From contig NZ_GL892076.1 in the NCBI RefSeq assembly GCF_000213975.1, positions 2,081,702 to 2,145,701 of the forward strand: a stretch of DNA of 64,000 nucleotides, read 5' to 3'. The stretch comes from Centipeda periodontii DSM 2778 (GTDB lineage: Bacteria; Bacillota; Negativicutes; Selenomonadales; Selenomonadaceae). Positions 54,580 to 62,996 of this stretch are shown here, piece after piece. The notes beneath the pieces are model-generated. The model was given only the letters and a program-made list of their open reading frames with translations. It had not been told where the DNA came from and searched no databases. The position numbers were made by a program, and so were the translations under genes. Position 1 is the stretch's first letter; every line of letters starts with the position of its first letter.

Positions 54580-56205
54580 TCAGAAGAATTTATAAATCTG
54601 AAACCAGAAGCGCCCGCTGCGGTCCGTATCCGAAAGAGCATTCTCGGAGCCGAGTTTCCACGCATAGTGCGCGCGTGCCACCCAATTTGCCTGATTGCTC
54701 CAGTTTACGCCGACGCCGGCGCCGTAAAGGCTGCGCCCCATCTTTCCCGTGTAGCCCGGAAGCCCGCTATGATAGAGACGCACATGACCGCCGTCCGCAA
54801 AAGCAATCAGCTGCCATACATTCTCATCGCCCTCGCGCGTCGGCACGTTATAGCGCAGCTCCGATGTCCAGCGCCAGCCGTCGTCACCCGATGCCTCGCC
54901 GACCGGATAGGCACGTACGCCATGCGGCCCGCCAAGCGACATCTTCTCCGAGGAGTCGAGGTTCTTCTCCGCCCACTGCCGCTGATAGGAGAGATAGAGC
55001 GAGGTGCGTTCACTGATGTGCTGAAGGCGCGTCAGTTCGAGGTTCCACTTGCCGAAATGGCCTGCCGTCTGTGCCGTCCCCGCATCGTATGCACGCTGCA
55101 TGGCATCGTCAATCGAGAGATCGCCGCGCGTATAGTTCAGTGCAAACGTATTTTTTCCGCCCGTCCAGAAGCGATCGAGGCTGTCGCCATTGATGCCGTA
55201 CACCCAGTTGCGCGCGCTCTTCGGACTGCGGTACGACATGCTCTTCGCCTCATCATCGAGGCTCTTCATGTCAAAGCGAACCGTCCCGTAGATATTCACA
55301 TCGCGGCTGCGCTTGAAATTGTGCTGCCAGTGAATACTTACCGTCTCTGCCGTCCCTGTGTAGTCAAGCGCAGAAAATGCGCCGCCGAGCGTGTAGTGCG
55401 AACGCGCATAGCTCACGCCGATGCGCTCCCCCTGCTTTGCTACAGGTGTCGTATACGAAACGGAGCCGGACCACATCCCGCCGTTGGACATAACGCCACC
55501 GACGGAAAAGAGGTCACCCTCGCGAAAGGGGCTCGCGTAGTTGACAAATGCACTGTACTGATAGCGTCCTGTATAGCGGTAGCCGCCGTTGTCAAAACCA
55601 ACGTAGCCCCACATTCGATGTCCCTTGTTCTTGACATTGACGACGAGATCCGTCGTCCCCTGCCGACTGCCTGCCTTCAGCTGCGTGTTCGTCTCCACGC
55701 GCGAGAGATCGTTCGTCAGCCATACGCCGCGATTGAGCGTGCTTTTTTTCACAAGCTCGCCCGAGTCAATGCCGATCTCACGTCGAATCGCAGTCTCGTG
55801 GAGATAGGATGTATTATTGACAACAATATTGTCATAGCGTCCCGGCACAATCGTGAAATTCACAACGCCATTCTTGAAGTCCTGCGGCGCGAGATAGGCG
55901 AACGCAACGAAATAGCCCTTCGCGTGCAGATACTTCGTGATCTCCTCCGCCTGTGCCTCGAGCTGCGTCAGTGTCGCCTCCTTGTGTCTGTGCTCCGCGA
56001 GCACATCCGCCAGCTCCGCCTCTGTCACCGGATTCTCACCCGAGAACGTATAGCGTGCAACCCAAATGCTCTCCTGTGCATTCTCCGCCGCGCCGACAGG
56101 AGAGGCGTACATTGTCACTGCTGCACAGGCAATAATAAATAAGCGCACGGTATGTCCATCGACATGCTGTACGCCTGCAAGCTTCGTGTTCTCATGTTTT
56201 GTCAT
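54580..56205 (-). CDS. TpsB outer-membrane transporter (ShlB/FhaC family)
   Basis: A 541-residue two-partner secretion pore that exports the TpsA encoded next. Signal peptide (RLFIIACAAVTMYASPVGAA), POTRA-type domains at about 45-200 (FSGENPVTEAELADVL, YLHAKGYFVAFAYL, GRYDNIVVNNTSYL), then a 16-strand-type barrel with the conserved GPHGVRAYPVGEASGDDGW motif and a terminal Phe (FWFQIYKFF). The start at 56205 follows GGAGG by 8 nt. The order tpsB then tpsA on one strand is usual, so they are probably co-transcribed. Confidence 0.93.
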   Translation of the reverse strand: MTKHENTKLAGVQHVDGHTVRLFIIACAAVTMYASPVGAAENAQESIWVARYTFSGENPVTEAELADVLAEHRHKEATLTQLEAQAEEITKYLHAKGYFVAFAYLAPQDFKNGVVNFTIVPGRYDNIVVNNTSYLHETAIRREIGIDSGELVKKSTLNRGVWLTNDLSRVETNTQLKAGSRQGTTDLVVNVKNKGHRMWGYVGFDNGGYRYTGRYQYSAFVNYASPFREGDLFSVGGVMSNGGMWSGSVSYTTPVAKQGERIGVSYARSHYTLGGAFSALDYTGTAETVSIHWQHNFKRSRDVNIYGTVRFDMKSLDDEAKSMSYRSPKSARNWVYGINGDSLDRFWTGGKNTFALNYTRGDLSIDDAMQRAYDAGTAQTAGHFGKWNLELTRLQHISERTSLYLSYQRQWAEKNLDSSEKMSLGGPHGVRAYPVGEASGDDGWRWTSELRYNVPTREGDENVWQLIAFADGGHVRLYHSGLPGYTGKMGRSLYGAGVGVNWSNQANWVARAHYAWKLGSENALSDTDRSGRFWFQIYKFF

Positions 56206-56236
56206 CCGCAGAGCCTCCACTGATTTAGATTCTTAT

Positions 56237-56242
56237 ATTATA
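56237..56242 (-). promoter_or_regulatory. Candidate -10 box of the tpsB-tpsA unit
   Basis: TATAAT on the minus strand in a strongly AT-rich stretch (56221-56330) that contrasts with the GC-rich genes; no good -35 box is visible at 16-18 bp. Confidence 0.35.
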
Positions 56243-56341
56243 AACATTATCGTTTGTTTTATGTACTAACTTAACATATATGTGACATTATTTCTAGGTT
56301 TATATGTTCGGTTTATCACTTTAATCTGCAAGCAACAACAC

Positions 56342-56374
56342 AAAAAACCGCCTCCCCTTGCAGGAAAGCGGTTT
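56342..56374 (-). terminator. Intrinsic terminator of the ribosomal protein operon
   Basis: AAACCGC pairs with GCGGTTT and is followed by TTTTTTG on the minus strand, 20 bp after the rplL stop. Confidence 0.85.
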
Positions 56375-56394
56375 GAAAATCCGTTTTGACCGAA

Positions 56395-56769
56395 TTACTT
56401 CAGCTCAACCGTTGCGCCAGCCTCTTCGAGCTTCTTCTTGAGCTCCTCAGCCTCAGCCTTGGCGATGTGCTCCTTGACCGGCTTCGGTGCACCGTCAACG
56501 AGCTCCTTCGCCTCCTTCAGTCCGAGACCCGTTGCCTCACGGACAGCCTTGATGACGTTGATCTTCTTGTCGCCTGCGGCTGCGAGAACGACTGTGAACT
56601 CCGTCTTCTCCTCGCCGCCCGCAGCTGCCGGAGCAGCGCCGCCGACAGCAGCAACAGCAACCGGTGCAGCAGCGCTGACACCGAACTTCTCCTCCATTGC
56701 CTTGACGAGCTCGGAGAGTTCGAGAACGGTCATGTTCTCAATGGCTTCCAGAATCTGATCCTTGTTCAT
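56395..56769 (-). CDS. rplL: 50S ribosomal protein L7/L12
   Basis: A 124-residue stalk protein. N-terminal dimer domain ([20 protein letters not shown]), an Ala-rich hinge ([16 protein letters not shown]) and the C-terminal factor-binding domain ([20 protein letters not shown]). The length is normal. GGAGG precedes the ATG. It lies 42 bp after rplJ and is last in the operon. Confidence 0.98.
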   Translation of the reverse strand: MNKDQILEAIENMTVLELSELVKAMEEKFGVSAAAPVAVAAVGGAAPAAAGGEEKTEFTVVLAAAGDKKINVIKAVREATGLGLKEAKELVDGAPKPVKEHIAKAEAEELKKKLEEAGATVELK

Positions 56770-56811
56770 GATATACCTCCAAAAAATGTAATTTCTCTTT
56801 GTAATTTATCC

Positions 56812-57348
56812 TTATGCGGACGCCTTCTGCGCACGCACGGCTTCAAGCACATAGACGGCATTGCGAATAACACCCTGGAGCACGTTCACCGTATTCGAGA
56901 TCGGCGCATTCATGCTGCCCATGAGCTTTGCGATAAGCTCTTCGCGCGACGGGAGCGACGCAAGCGCCTGCACCTCGTTCGCCTCGATCACCTTGCCCTC
57001 GACGGTACCGACCTTGACGGACAGGATCCCCTTGTCGTCGAGCTTGTTCTTCTTGATGTAGCCACAGATAACCTTCGCAGGTGCAACTGCATCCTCTGCC
57101 GAGAATGCAAATGCCGTCGTGCCCTCAAGATGCGGGTCAAGCCCCTCCAGCCCGAGTGCATCGGCTGCGCGTCGCACCATCGTGTTCTTCACAACGTGAT
57201 AGGTAACGCCTGCGGCACGCAGCTCGCGGCGCAGCTCCGTATCCTGTGCGACCGTGAGACCTTTGTACGTCGTAAAGACCGCACCCTTCGCCGAGGAGAG
57301 CTGTTCTTTCAGCTTCTCAACGATGACTTCTTTCTTATGATCTGCCAT
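56812..57348 (-). CDS. rplJ: 50S ribosomal protein L10
   Basis: A 178-residue stalk base protein (ADHKKEVIVEKLKEQLSSAK, FTTYKGLTVAQDTELRREL, VKNTMVRRA). Its C-terminal helix holds L7/L12 dimers. GGAGGG lies upstream of the ATG. The leader ahead of it carries the sites for autoregulation by the L10-L12 complex. Confidence 0.97.
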   Translation of the reverse strand: MADHKKEVIVEKLKEQLSSAKGAVFTTYKGLTVAQDTELRRELRAAGVTYHVVKNTMVRRAADALGLEGLDPHLEGTTAFAFSAEDAVAPAKVICGYIKKNKLDDKGILSVKVGTVEGKVIEANEVQALASLPSREELIAKLMGSMNAPISNTVNVLQGVIRNAVYVLEAVRAQKASA

Positions 57349-57415
57349 TAACTAAATTCCCTCCTTTCATACGAAGTACTCGTCTGAGCACTTTCCTATA
57401 TTGGTGTTTCTGCAA

Positions 57416-57535
57416 TAAAAATCTCCGGCTGCTACACTGCCGGAGATGAATGTTCAAATTCACGTCCGGCCTCGGCAGGCGACTCACGTCGTTAGATGCT
57501 CGCGCAAACCTGCTGTCTACAGCCCGGGGAAATTC
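57416..57535 (-). ncRNA. L10 (rplJ) leader with attenuator hairpin
   Basis: In the 204-bp gap between rplA and rplJ the minus strand reads a CAGCAGGTTTGCGCGAGC segment, CCTGCCGAGGC (the L10-binding consensus region) and then ATCTCCGGC paired with GCCGGAGAT and TTTTTA, an intrinsic terminator (57416-57447). This matches the known ribosomal protein L10 leader, by which L10-L12 represses rplJL. Confidence 0.85.
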
Positions 57536-57552
57536 CGTACGCTCTTAGCTTC

Positions 57553-58236
57553 TTAGCTGAGCGCGACGGGGACGGCAGGTCCCATCGTTGCCACAACGGT
57601 GATGGAGCGAATGTACTGCCCCTTTGCCGCTGCCGGCTTCACGCGAATCAGCGTGTCGATGACTGCCTGATAGTTCTCGCGGAGCTTGTCCGCGTCGAAC
57701 GATGCCTTGCCGATGGGGACATGGATGTTGCCCGCCTTGTCCGTGCGGTATTCCACCTGTCCAGCCTTGATCTCGGTGATCGCCTTCTTGAGATCCATCG
57801 TGACCGTGCCGAGCTTCGGATTCGGCATGAGTCCGCGCGGACCGAGCACCTTGCCGAGACGACCGACCGTGCCCATCATATCGGGCGTTGCGACGGCGAC
57901 ATCGAAGTCGAGCCAGCCGCCCTGAATCTTCTGCACGATCTCATCCGAGCCGACAAAGTCCGCACCGGCAGCCTCTGCCTCTGCGACCTTTTCGCCCTTG
58001 GCGAAGACGAGAACACGCTGGGTCTTGCCCGTGCCGTTCGGCAGGACAAGCGCACCGCGCACCTGCTGATCCGCATACTTCGGATCGACGCCGAGGCGCA
58101 CGTGCAGTTCGATGGTCTCGTCGAATTTGGCGGTCGCCGTCTTCTTCACGAGTTCCATCGCCTCCTGCGAAGCATAGAGCTTGCCGCTCTCGATGAGCTT
58201 CGCAGCGTCTTGGTATTTCTTACCAAACTTTGCCAT
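57553..58236 (-). CDS. rplA: 50S ribosomal protein L1
   Basis: A 227-residue L1 ([53 protein letters not shown]). It binds 23S rRNA at the E-site stalk. GGGAG precedes the ATG at 58236. It follows rplK by 57 bp. Confidence 0.98.
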   Translation of the reverse strand: MAKFGKKYQDAAKLIESGKLYASQEAMELVKKTATAKFDETIELHVRLGVDPKYADQQVRGALVLPNGTGKTQRVLVFAKGEKVAEAEAAGADFVGSDEIVQKIQGGWLDFDVAVATPDMMGTVGRLGKVLGPRGLMPNPKLGTVTMDLKKAITEIKAGQVEYRTDKAGNIHVPIGKASFDADKLRENYQAVIDTLIRVKPAAAKGQYIRSITVVATMGPAVPVALS

Positions 58237-58293
58237 GAATAACTCCCTTCGTGGTCATAGCGGGCATATGCCCTTCCACTTCATCGCGGACGA

Positions 58294-58719
58294 TTAGTCC
58301 GTGATCTCAATTCCCATGCTGCGGGCAGTGCCCTCGATCATGGATGTCGCCGCCTCAATCGATGCGGCGTTCAGATCCGGCATCTTGGACTCAGCAATCT
58401 CACGCGCCTTTGCACGCGGGAGCTTCGCGACCTTCACCTTGTTCGGCTCGCCCGATGCCTTCTCAATCCCTGCCGCCTTCTTCAGCAGAACTGCCGCCGG
58501 AGGGGTCTTCGTGATAAAGGTAAAGGAACGATCCTCAAAAACCGTGATCTCAACCGGAATGATCAGCCCCGCCTGCTTTGCCGTACGCTCATTGAAGTCC
58601 TTGACGAACGCCATGATATTCACGCCCGCCTGACCAAGCGCAGGACCTACCGGAGGAGCCGGTGTCGCCTTGCCCGCAGGAACCTGCAGCTTTACGACAC
58701 GCGCAACCTTCTTTGCCAT
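58294..58719 (-). CDS. rplK: 50S ribosomal protein L11
   Basis: A 141-residue L11 ([39 protein letters not shown]). It forms the GTPase-associated centre with 23S rRNA. The ATG at 58719 is 10 nt after GGAGG; a GTG two codons earlier is in frame but too close to the ribosome site. Confidence 0.98.
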   Translation of the reverse strand: MAKKVARVVKLQVPAGKATPAPPVGPALGQAGVNIMAFVKDFNERTAKQAGLIIPVEITVFEDRSFTFITKTPPAAVLLKKAAGIEKASGEPNKVKVAKLPRAKAREIAESKMPDLNAASIEAATSMIEGTARSMGIEITD

Positions 58720-58762
58720 CGACACATCACCTCCTTTCGATGCATAATATTATGCGAGATTC

Positions 58763-59314
58763 TCAAATCAGTTCAACTTGATCGATTTCGACATCAAGGG
58801 GCGTCCCCTCCACGTCGACCTGCACACGCAGACCAGACGAGTCGATGGATGTAATCTTGCCTGCATAGTCCTCAAACGCGCCCGAGGCGATGCGCACGGT
58901 ATCCCCAACACTTACCTTCGTACGGCGCTTCGGCGCACCGCCGACCGAGCCCGAAAGAATACGCTCGGCCTCCTCCGCCGTCAGTGGGATCGGGTGCTTC
59001 TCCGAGCCAACAAAGCCTGTGACGCCTGTCGTATTGCGGACGACGTACCACGAATGCTCATCGACAATCATATCGACAAGGACGTACCCCGGAAACACCT
59101 TGCGCGGAACAACCTTTTCCTTACCGTCCTTCATCTCGATCTCGTTCTCGACGGGGACGACAACATTGAAAATCATCTCGCTCATGCTCGCCGAGTGCAT
59201 GAGGCGTTCGAGGTTCGCCTTGACCTTGTTCTCGTAGCCCGAATAGGTGTGGATGACATACCAAGCCCGGTGGGGGTTTGCCTGCCTGAGATAGAGTTCT
59301 TCCTTATCCGCCAT
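58763..59314 (-). CDS. nusG: Transcription factor NusG
   Basis: A 183-residue NusG with the NGN domain (RAWYVIHTYSGYENKVKANL, FPGYVLVDM, GVTGFVG) and KOW domain (VGDTVRIASGAFEDYAGKI). It couples RNA polymerase with ribosome or Rho. It follows secE by 14 bp. Confidence 0.97.
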   Translation of the reverse strand: MADKEELYLRQANPHRAWYVIHTYSGYENKVKANLERLMHSASMSEMIFNVVVPVENEIEMKDGKEKVVPRKVFPGYVLVDMIVDEHSWYVVRNTTGVTGFVGSEKHPIPLTAEEAERILSGSVGGAPKRRTKVSVGDTVRIASGAFEDYAGKITSIDSSGLRVQVDVEGTPLDVEIDQVELI

Positions 59315-59328
59315 GTCCCTCTCCCGGT

Positions 59329-59514
59329 CTAGTAGTGCAGTATGACCTGAAACACACGGGCAAAAATCGTGTCACAGATCCAGATCAGTGCGCAGACAAC
59401 GACGATCGCGATGCCGACAACGCCCGTATAGGTAACGAGTTCCTTCTTCGTGGACCACGAGACTTTTTTCATCTCTGCGACAACTTCCCGCAGGAATTTG
59501 ACTATTTTTCCCAT
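59329..59514 (-). CDS. secE: Preprotein translocase subunit SecE
   Basis: A 61-residue single-span SecE: amphipathic FLREVVAEMKKVSWSTKKEL then one membrane helix (VVGIAIVVVCALIWI). It stabilises SecY. It lies between rpmG and nusG as in most bacteria; the ribosome site is weak, so translation may depend on rpmG. Confidence 0.95.
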   Translation of the reverse strand: MGKIVKFLREVVAEMKKVSWSTKKELVTYTGVVGIAIVVVCALIWICDTIFARVFQVILHY

Positions 59515-59526
59515 GACAGAGGACGC

Positions 59527-59676
59527 TTACTTCGTCTCTTTGTGCGGCGTGTGCTTACGGCAGAACTTGCAGTACTTGCTGAACTCCAGACGATCTGGGT
59601 TGTTCTTCTTGTTCTTGTTCGTGCGATAGTTGCGGCTATGGCACTCCGTGCACTCAAGCGTAATGTTGTTGCGCAT
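59527..59676 (-). CDS. rpmG: 50S ribosomal protein L33
   Basis: A 49-residue L33 that I translated by hand: [35 protein letters not shown]. Both CxxC zinc pairs are kept, so it is the zinc-binding (C+) form. AGGAG precedes the ATG. It is the first gene of the rpmG-secE-nusG-rpl run. Confidence 0.97.
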   Translation of the reverse strand: MRNNITLECTECHSRNYRTNKNKKNNPDRLEFSKYCKFCRKHTPHKETK

Positions 59677-59729
59677 GAATATCAACTCTCCTCATTCGTT
59701 CTTTGGTTTCATCAGAAATGACTCTTACC

Positions 59730-59758
59730 AATTTATCATACTTGGAAAATGCTGTCAA
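59730..59758 (-). promoter_or_regulatory. Promoter of the rpmG-secE-nusG-rplKAJL run
   Basis: TTGACA, 17 nt, TAAATT on the minus strand, about 55 bp before the rpmG start and after the tRNA terminator. Confidence 0.6.
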
Positions 59759-59786
59759 CGCATTGTGAGGCATTTTCACAAAAAAG

Positions 59787-59811
59787 CATAAAAGAACCCC
59801 CGTAACGGGGG
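59787..59811 (-). terminator. Intrinsic terminator of the tRNA cluster
   Basis: CCCCC-GTTAC-GGGGG followed by TTCTTTTA on the minus strand, 13 bp after the last tRNA. Confidence 0.85.
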
Positions 59812-59823
59812 CAGATTGCAAAA

Positions 59824-59900
59824 TGGTGGCGGCACAGAGATTTGAACTCCGGACACTGCGGGTATGAACCGCATGCTCTAGCCAACTGAGCTATGCCGCC
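59824..59900 (-). tRNA. tRNA-Met (CAT), elongator type
   Basis: A full cloverleaf: acceptor GGCGGCA/TGCCGCC, anticodon loop TTCATAC, T loop TTCAAAT, CCA encoded. The G-C first pair and body fit elongator Met rather than Ile2 (CAT). Confidence 0.95.
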
Positions 59901-59906
59901 GTTATA

Positions 59907-59982
59907 TGGAGCTGATGACCAGGATTGAACTGGTGACCTTATCCTTACCAAGGATACGCTCTGCCGACTGAGCTACACCAGC
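59907..59982 (-). tRNA. tRNA-Thr (GGT)
   Basis: Acceptor GCTGGTG/CATCAGC, anticodon loop TTGGTAA between TATCC and GGATA, T loop TTCAATC, CCA encoded. Confidence 0.95.
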
Positions 59983-59991
59983 GCACAGACT

Positions 59992-60067
<76 letters not shown>

Positions 60068-60075
60068 ATAAATGG

Positions 60076-60161
60076 TGGTGGGCAGGGATGGATTCGAACC
60101 ATCGTAATCCGAAGATGACAGATTTACAGTCTGTTGCCTTTAACCACTCGGCCACCTACCC
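60076..60161 (-). tRNA. tRNA-Tyr (GTA)
   Basis: An 86-nt class II tRNA with long variable arm, acceptor GGGTAGG/CCTGCCC, anticodon loop CTGTAAA, T loop TTCGAAT, CCA encoded. Confidence 0.95.
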
Positions 60162-60177
60162 ATGAGATCTATGAAAT

Positions 60178-60253
<76 letters not shown>

Positions 60254-60288
60254 ATATGTTTATCTGCGCATTGCGCTAACAAGACGAT

Positions 60289-60317
60289 ATTATACGGCAA
60301 AGACAGCGTCTCGTCAA
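60289..60317 (-). promoter_or_regulatory. Promoter of the tRNA cluster
   Basis: TTGACG, 17 nt, TATAAT on the minus strand, 36 bp before the first tRNA. Confidence 0.85.
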
Positions 60318-60333
60318 TACCCAAAATGAAAAT

Positions 60334-60354
60334 GGAGCAGAAAATTTCTGCCCC
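60334..60354 (-). terminator. Intrinsic terminator after the phosphofructokinase gene
   Basis: GGGGCAGAAA pairs with TTTCTGCTCC (one G-T pair) almost without a loop and is followed by ATTTTCATTTT on the minus strand, 22 bp after the stop codon. Confidence 0.65.
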
Positions 60355-60376
60355 ATAATTTCTCTCTATGTGAATG

Positions 60377-61639
60377 TTACTCTGCGGCGTCACCGTCGAA
60401 GAGGTAGGAGTAACGCTCCTTGAACTCATCGTGTGTCATGCGGTAGGCATTCGCAAGCCCCGGATCGTCGAGGTCGCCCTTTTCGAGACGCATCATGAAG
60501 CCGCGCGCGATCTGATAGTGCACGGAGTTGATGTTGACCTTGCGCACCTTTGTCTTACCGGTCTCGGGGTCGCGGATCTCATCGAAGCGCATGGGCACCG
60601 CCTGGTTGTCCTGGATCGTGATGATCGCGCCCGAGTCACCGCTCATGAGGAACTTCACCGCCGAGTAGCCGAGCGAACGGCAGTAATCGATGTCGTATGC
60701 AATCGGCGCCGTGCAGCGGAGCTCGTAGCCAATCTCCTTGTCGATGACGGAGATGCCGATGCCGAGCTTCTTCGTCTCGGCGAGCACCGCCTGCTTCAGG
60801 ATTTCACCGAAGTCGAGTTCGCTGTAGCGAATGTGTCCGTGCTCGTCCGTGACGACATTGCCAAGCTTCGCGAAGTCCTCTTCGGCGATCTTCTCAATGA
60901 CGCCCTCTGCGATAACGGCGACGCCGTAGTTGCGCCCCGTCAGATAACGCTTTACGATGGAGCCGACGATGACATCGACGACCTGCTGAAGCGGAATCTT
61001 ATCCTGTGCGAACTCCTCGGGGATGATCGTGATCGCCGCGCCCGCGCTGCGTCCCATGCCGAGTGCGAGATGTCCCGCCGTACGCCCCATTGCGATGGTA
61101 AAGTACCAACGGTTGTTCGTCGTGCTCGCGTCCTCCATGAGGTTTTCAATCTCCATCGTACCGAATGCACGCGCCGTCTCAAAGCCGAACGTCGGAACGC
61201 CCTCGGGCAGCGGGAGATCGTTGTCGATGGTCTTGGGAACATGGACGACGTTGATTGTACGCCCCATCTTGCGCGCATACTCGGAGACTGCCATCGAGCT
61301 GAACGCCGTGTCGTCGCCGCCGATGGTGACGACGTGGGTCACGCCGAGCTCGGTCAGCGTCTCGACGACCGTGCGCAGGTCGGATTCCTTCTTTGTCGGG
61401 TTGAAGCGCGACATCTTGAGGATACAGCCGCCCGTCAAATGGATGCGGCTGATGCTCGCGGGCTCGAGGCGCACATAGTTCTTCTCGCCGCGCGCAAGAC
61501 GTGAGAAGCCGTCATAGATGCCGAGTACGTCCCAACCGTGACGCGTTGCCTCGCTGACCACCGCCGAGATAACGCTGTTGATGCCGGGTGCGGGGCCACC
61601 CCCGCAGATGATCGCAATGACATTCTTGATCCCAATCAT
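60377..61639 (-). CDS. 6-phosphofructokinase, pyrophosphate-dependent type by signature
   Basis: A 420-residue PFK-family enzyme for fructose 6-phosphate to fructose 1,6-bisphosphate. GGGPAPGINSVIS opens the N-terminal domain. Two diagnostic sites are visible: GGDD at 107-110 (Asp where ATP enzymes have Gly104, E. coli numbering) and PKTIDND at 135-141 (Lys where ATP enzymes have Gly124). Both are the PPi-dependent residues, so the reaction should be reversible and spare ATP. GGAGG precedes the ATG at 61639; the longer reading frame upstream has no ribosome site. It is monocistronic with a terminator. Confidence 0.9.
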   Translation of the reverse strand: MIGIKNVIAIICGGGPAPGINSVISAVVSEATRHGWDVLGIYDGFSRLARGEKNYVRLEPASISRIHLTGGCILKMSRFNPTKKESDLRTVVETLTELGVTHVVTIGGDDTAFSSMAVSEYARKMGRTINVVHVPKTIDNDLPLPEGVPTFGFETARAFGTMEIENLMEDASTTNNRWYFTIAMGRTAGHLALGMGRSAGAAITIIPEEFAQDKIPLQQVVDVIVGSIVKRYLTGRNYGVAVIAEGVIEKIAEEDFAKLGNVVTDEHGHIRYSELDFGEILKQAVLAETKKLGIGISVIDKEIGYELRCTAPIAYDIDYCRSLGYSAVKFLMSGDSGAIITIQDNQAVPMRFDEIRDPETGKTKVRKVNINSVHYQIARGFMMRLEKGDLDDPGLANAYRMTHDEFKERYSYLFDGDAAE

Positions 61640-61724
61640 GAATATGCCTCCTCTTTGAAATTGTCCGTACGTTATATCAATTCGACGAAATGAATTGTTT
61701 TCCTTCTGTATAGAAACTTTTGAT

Positions 61725-62996
61725 TCAGCGGCGTTTTCGACTGCGCCGCCCAATGTTCGTGACGGTCTTGCCCGCCTTCCTGCTGCGCGGCTTTGGCTTT
61801 GTGTGTTTCGGTGCAGACCGTCTGCGCTCCCCCTTTTGCGCTGTCTGCGTTTTCTCCATCTCATCAGGGCGGGACGAACGCGGCTTCTTCTTTGCGACGG
61901 CGCGGCGCAGACGCTCCTTGAGCGCGGATTCCATCTTGCGCAGCTTCTCGTGCTGATGCGCCGCGACAAGCGTGATCGCCTTTCCCTGCGAGCCTGCGCG
62001 TCCCGTGCGGCCGATGCGGTGAATGTAGTCGGTGACGGTCGGCGGCAGATCGTAGTTGTAGACGTGGGTCACGCCCTCGATGTCAAGCCCGCGTGCGGCG
62101 ATGTCCGTGGCGCACAGAATTTGCAGTTTCGCCTCACGGAACTGCCGCAGGACAAAGGCGCGCTGTGTCTGCGTAAGATCGCCGCTGAGTGCGTCCACGA
62201 GGTAGCCGCGCCGCGCCAGTTCCATCATGAGCGCACGCGTGCGCTCCTTCGTTGCGCAGAACACCATCGCGAGATAGGGCGCTTCCTCGTTGATGGATGC
62301 GCAGAGACGGTCGAGCTTCGTCCCCTCGCTCACGGAGAGGACAATCTGCTCGATATTTTCGAGCGTCGTCCGTTCCCCCTCGATGCGGATGTGCGCGGGA
62401 TTCGTCATAAAGCGCTTCGTCAGGCGCACGATGCGCTCCGGCATGGTCGCGGAAAAGAGGGCAAGCTGATAGTCCTGTGCCGTCTTGGTGAGCAACGTTT
62501 CCACATCCTCGATGAAGCCCATCTTGAGCATTTCGTCCGCCTCATCGAGGACGATCTTGTTGACGCTGCCGAGCGCGAGCGTTCCGCGCCGCACATGGTC
62601 AAGCAGTCGTCCCGGTGTGCCGATGATGAGCTGCGGCCGGCGCCGCAGTTTCTCCTTCTGTCGCTCGATGTCCGCACCACCGTAGATGACGATCGTTCCG
62701 ATACCGAGCTCCGCTCCGAGAGGCTCCGCCACACGCGCGATCTGGATGGCAAGCTCGCGCGTGGGCGCAATGACGAGCGCCTGCGCTGCCGCTCCCTGCG
62801 GCTTGATCTTCGCAAGCAGAGGCAGGAGGAAGGCAATGGTCTTGCCCGTGCCCGTCTGTGCCTGTGCGATGACATCGCGTCCCGCACGCATGGGCGGGAT
62901 CGCCTGCTCCTGCACGGGGGTAGGCTCAATGATGCCCTGCTTCTTCAGCAGTGTGACGAGTGTCTCCGAGACGCCGAGCTGGTCAAAATGCGTCAT
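61725..62996 (-). CDS. DEAD-box RNA helicase
   Basis: A 423-residue helicase. Q motif (LKKQGIIEPTPVQEQAIP), motif I AQTGTGKT, Ia PTRELAIQ, II DEAD in VLDEADEMLKMGF, III SATMP, then ATDIAARGLDI and HRIGRTGRAG in the second RecA domain. A Lys/Arg-rich tail of about 70 residues binds RNA. It is related to CshA/RhlE-type helicases of cold adaptation and RNA decay; which one is not certain. Its ATG overlaps the map stop by 4 bp. Confidence 0.94.
   Translation of the reverse strand: MTHFDQLGVSETLVTLLKKQGIIEPTPVQEQAIPPMRAGRDVIAQAQTGTGKTIAFLLPLLAKIKPQGAAAQALVIAPTRELAIQIARVAEPLGAELGIGTIVIYGGADIERQKEKLRRRPQLIIGTPGRLLDHVRRGTLALGSVNKIVLDEADEMLKMGFIEDVETLLTKTAQDYQLALFSATMPERIVRLTKRFMTNPAHIRIEGERTTLENIEQIVLSVSEGTKLDRLCASINEEAPYLAMVFCATKERTRALMMELARRGYLVDALSGDLTQTQRAFVLRQFREAKLQILCATDIAARGLDIEGVTHVYNYDLPPTVTDYIHRIGRTGRAGSQGKAITLVAAHQHEKLRKMESALKERLRRAVAKKKPRSSRPDEMEKTQTAQKGERRRSAPKHTKPKPRSRKAGKTVTNIGRRSRKRR

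Noticed and set aside
51159..55016. A 1285-codon open frame on the plus strand opposite tpsA
   Set aside because: It is complementary to the repetitive TpsA gene and crosses into tpsB, with Arg-rich composition and no recognisable domain.
59824..59900. tRNA-Ile2 with CAT anticodon
   Set aside because: The acceptor stem and body match elongator tRNA-Met; Ile2 could not be formally excluded without a tRNA model.
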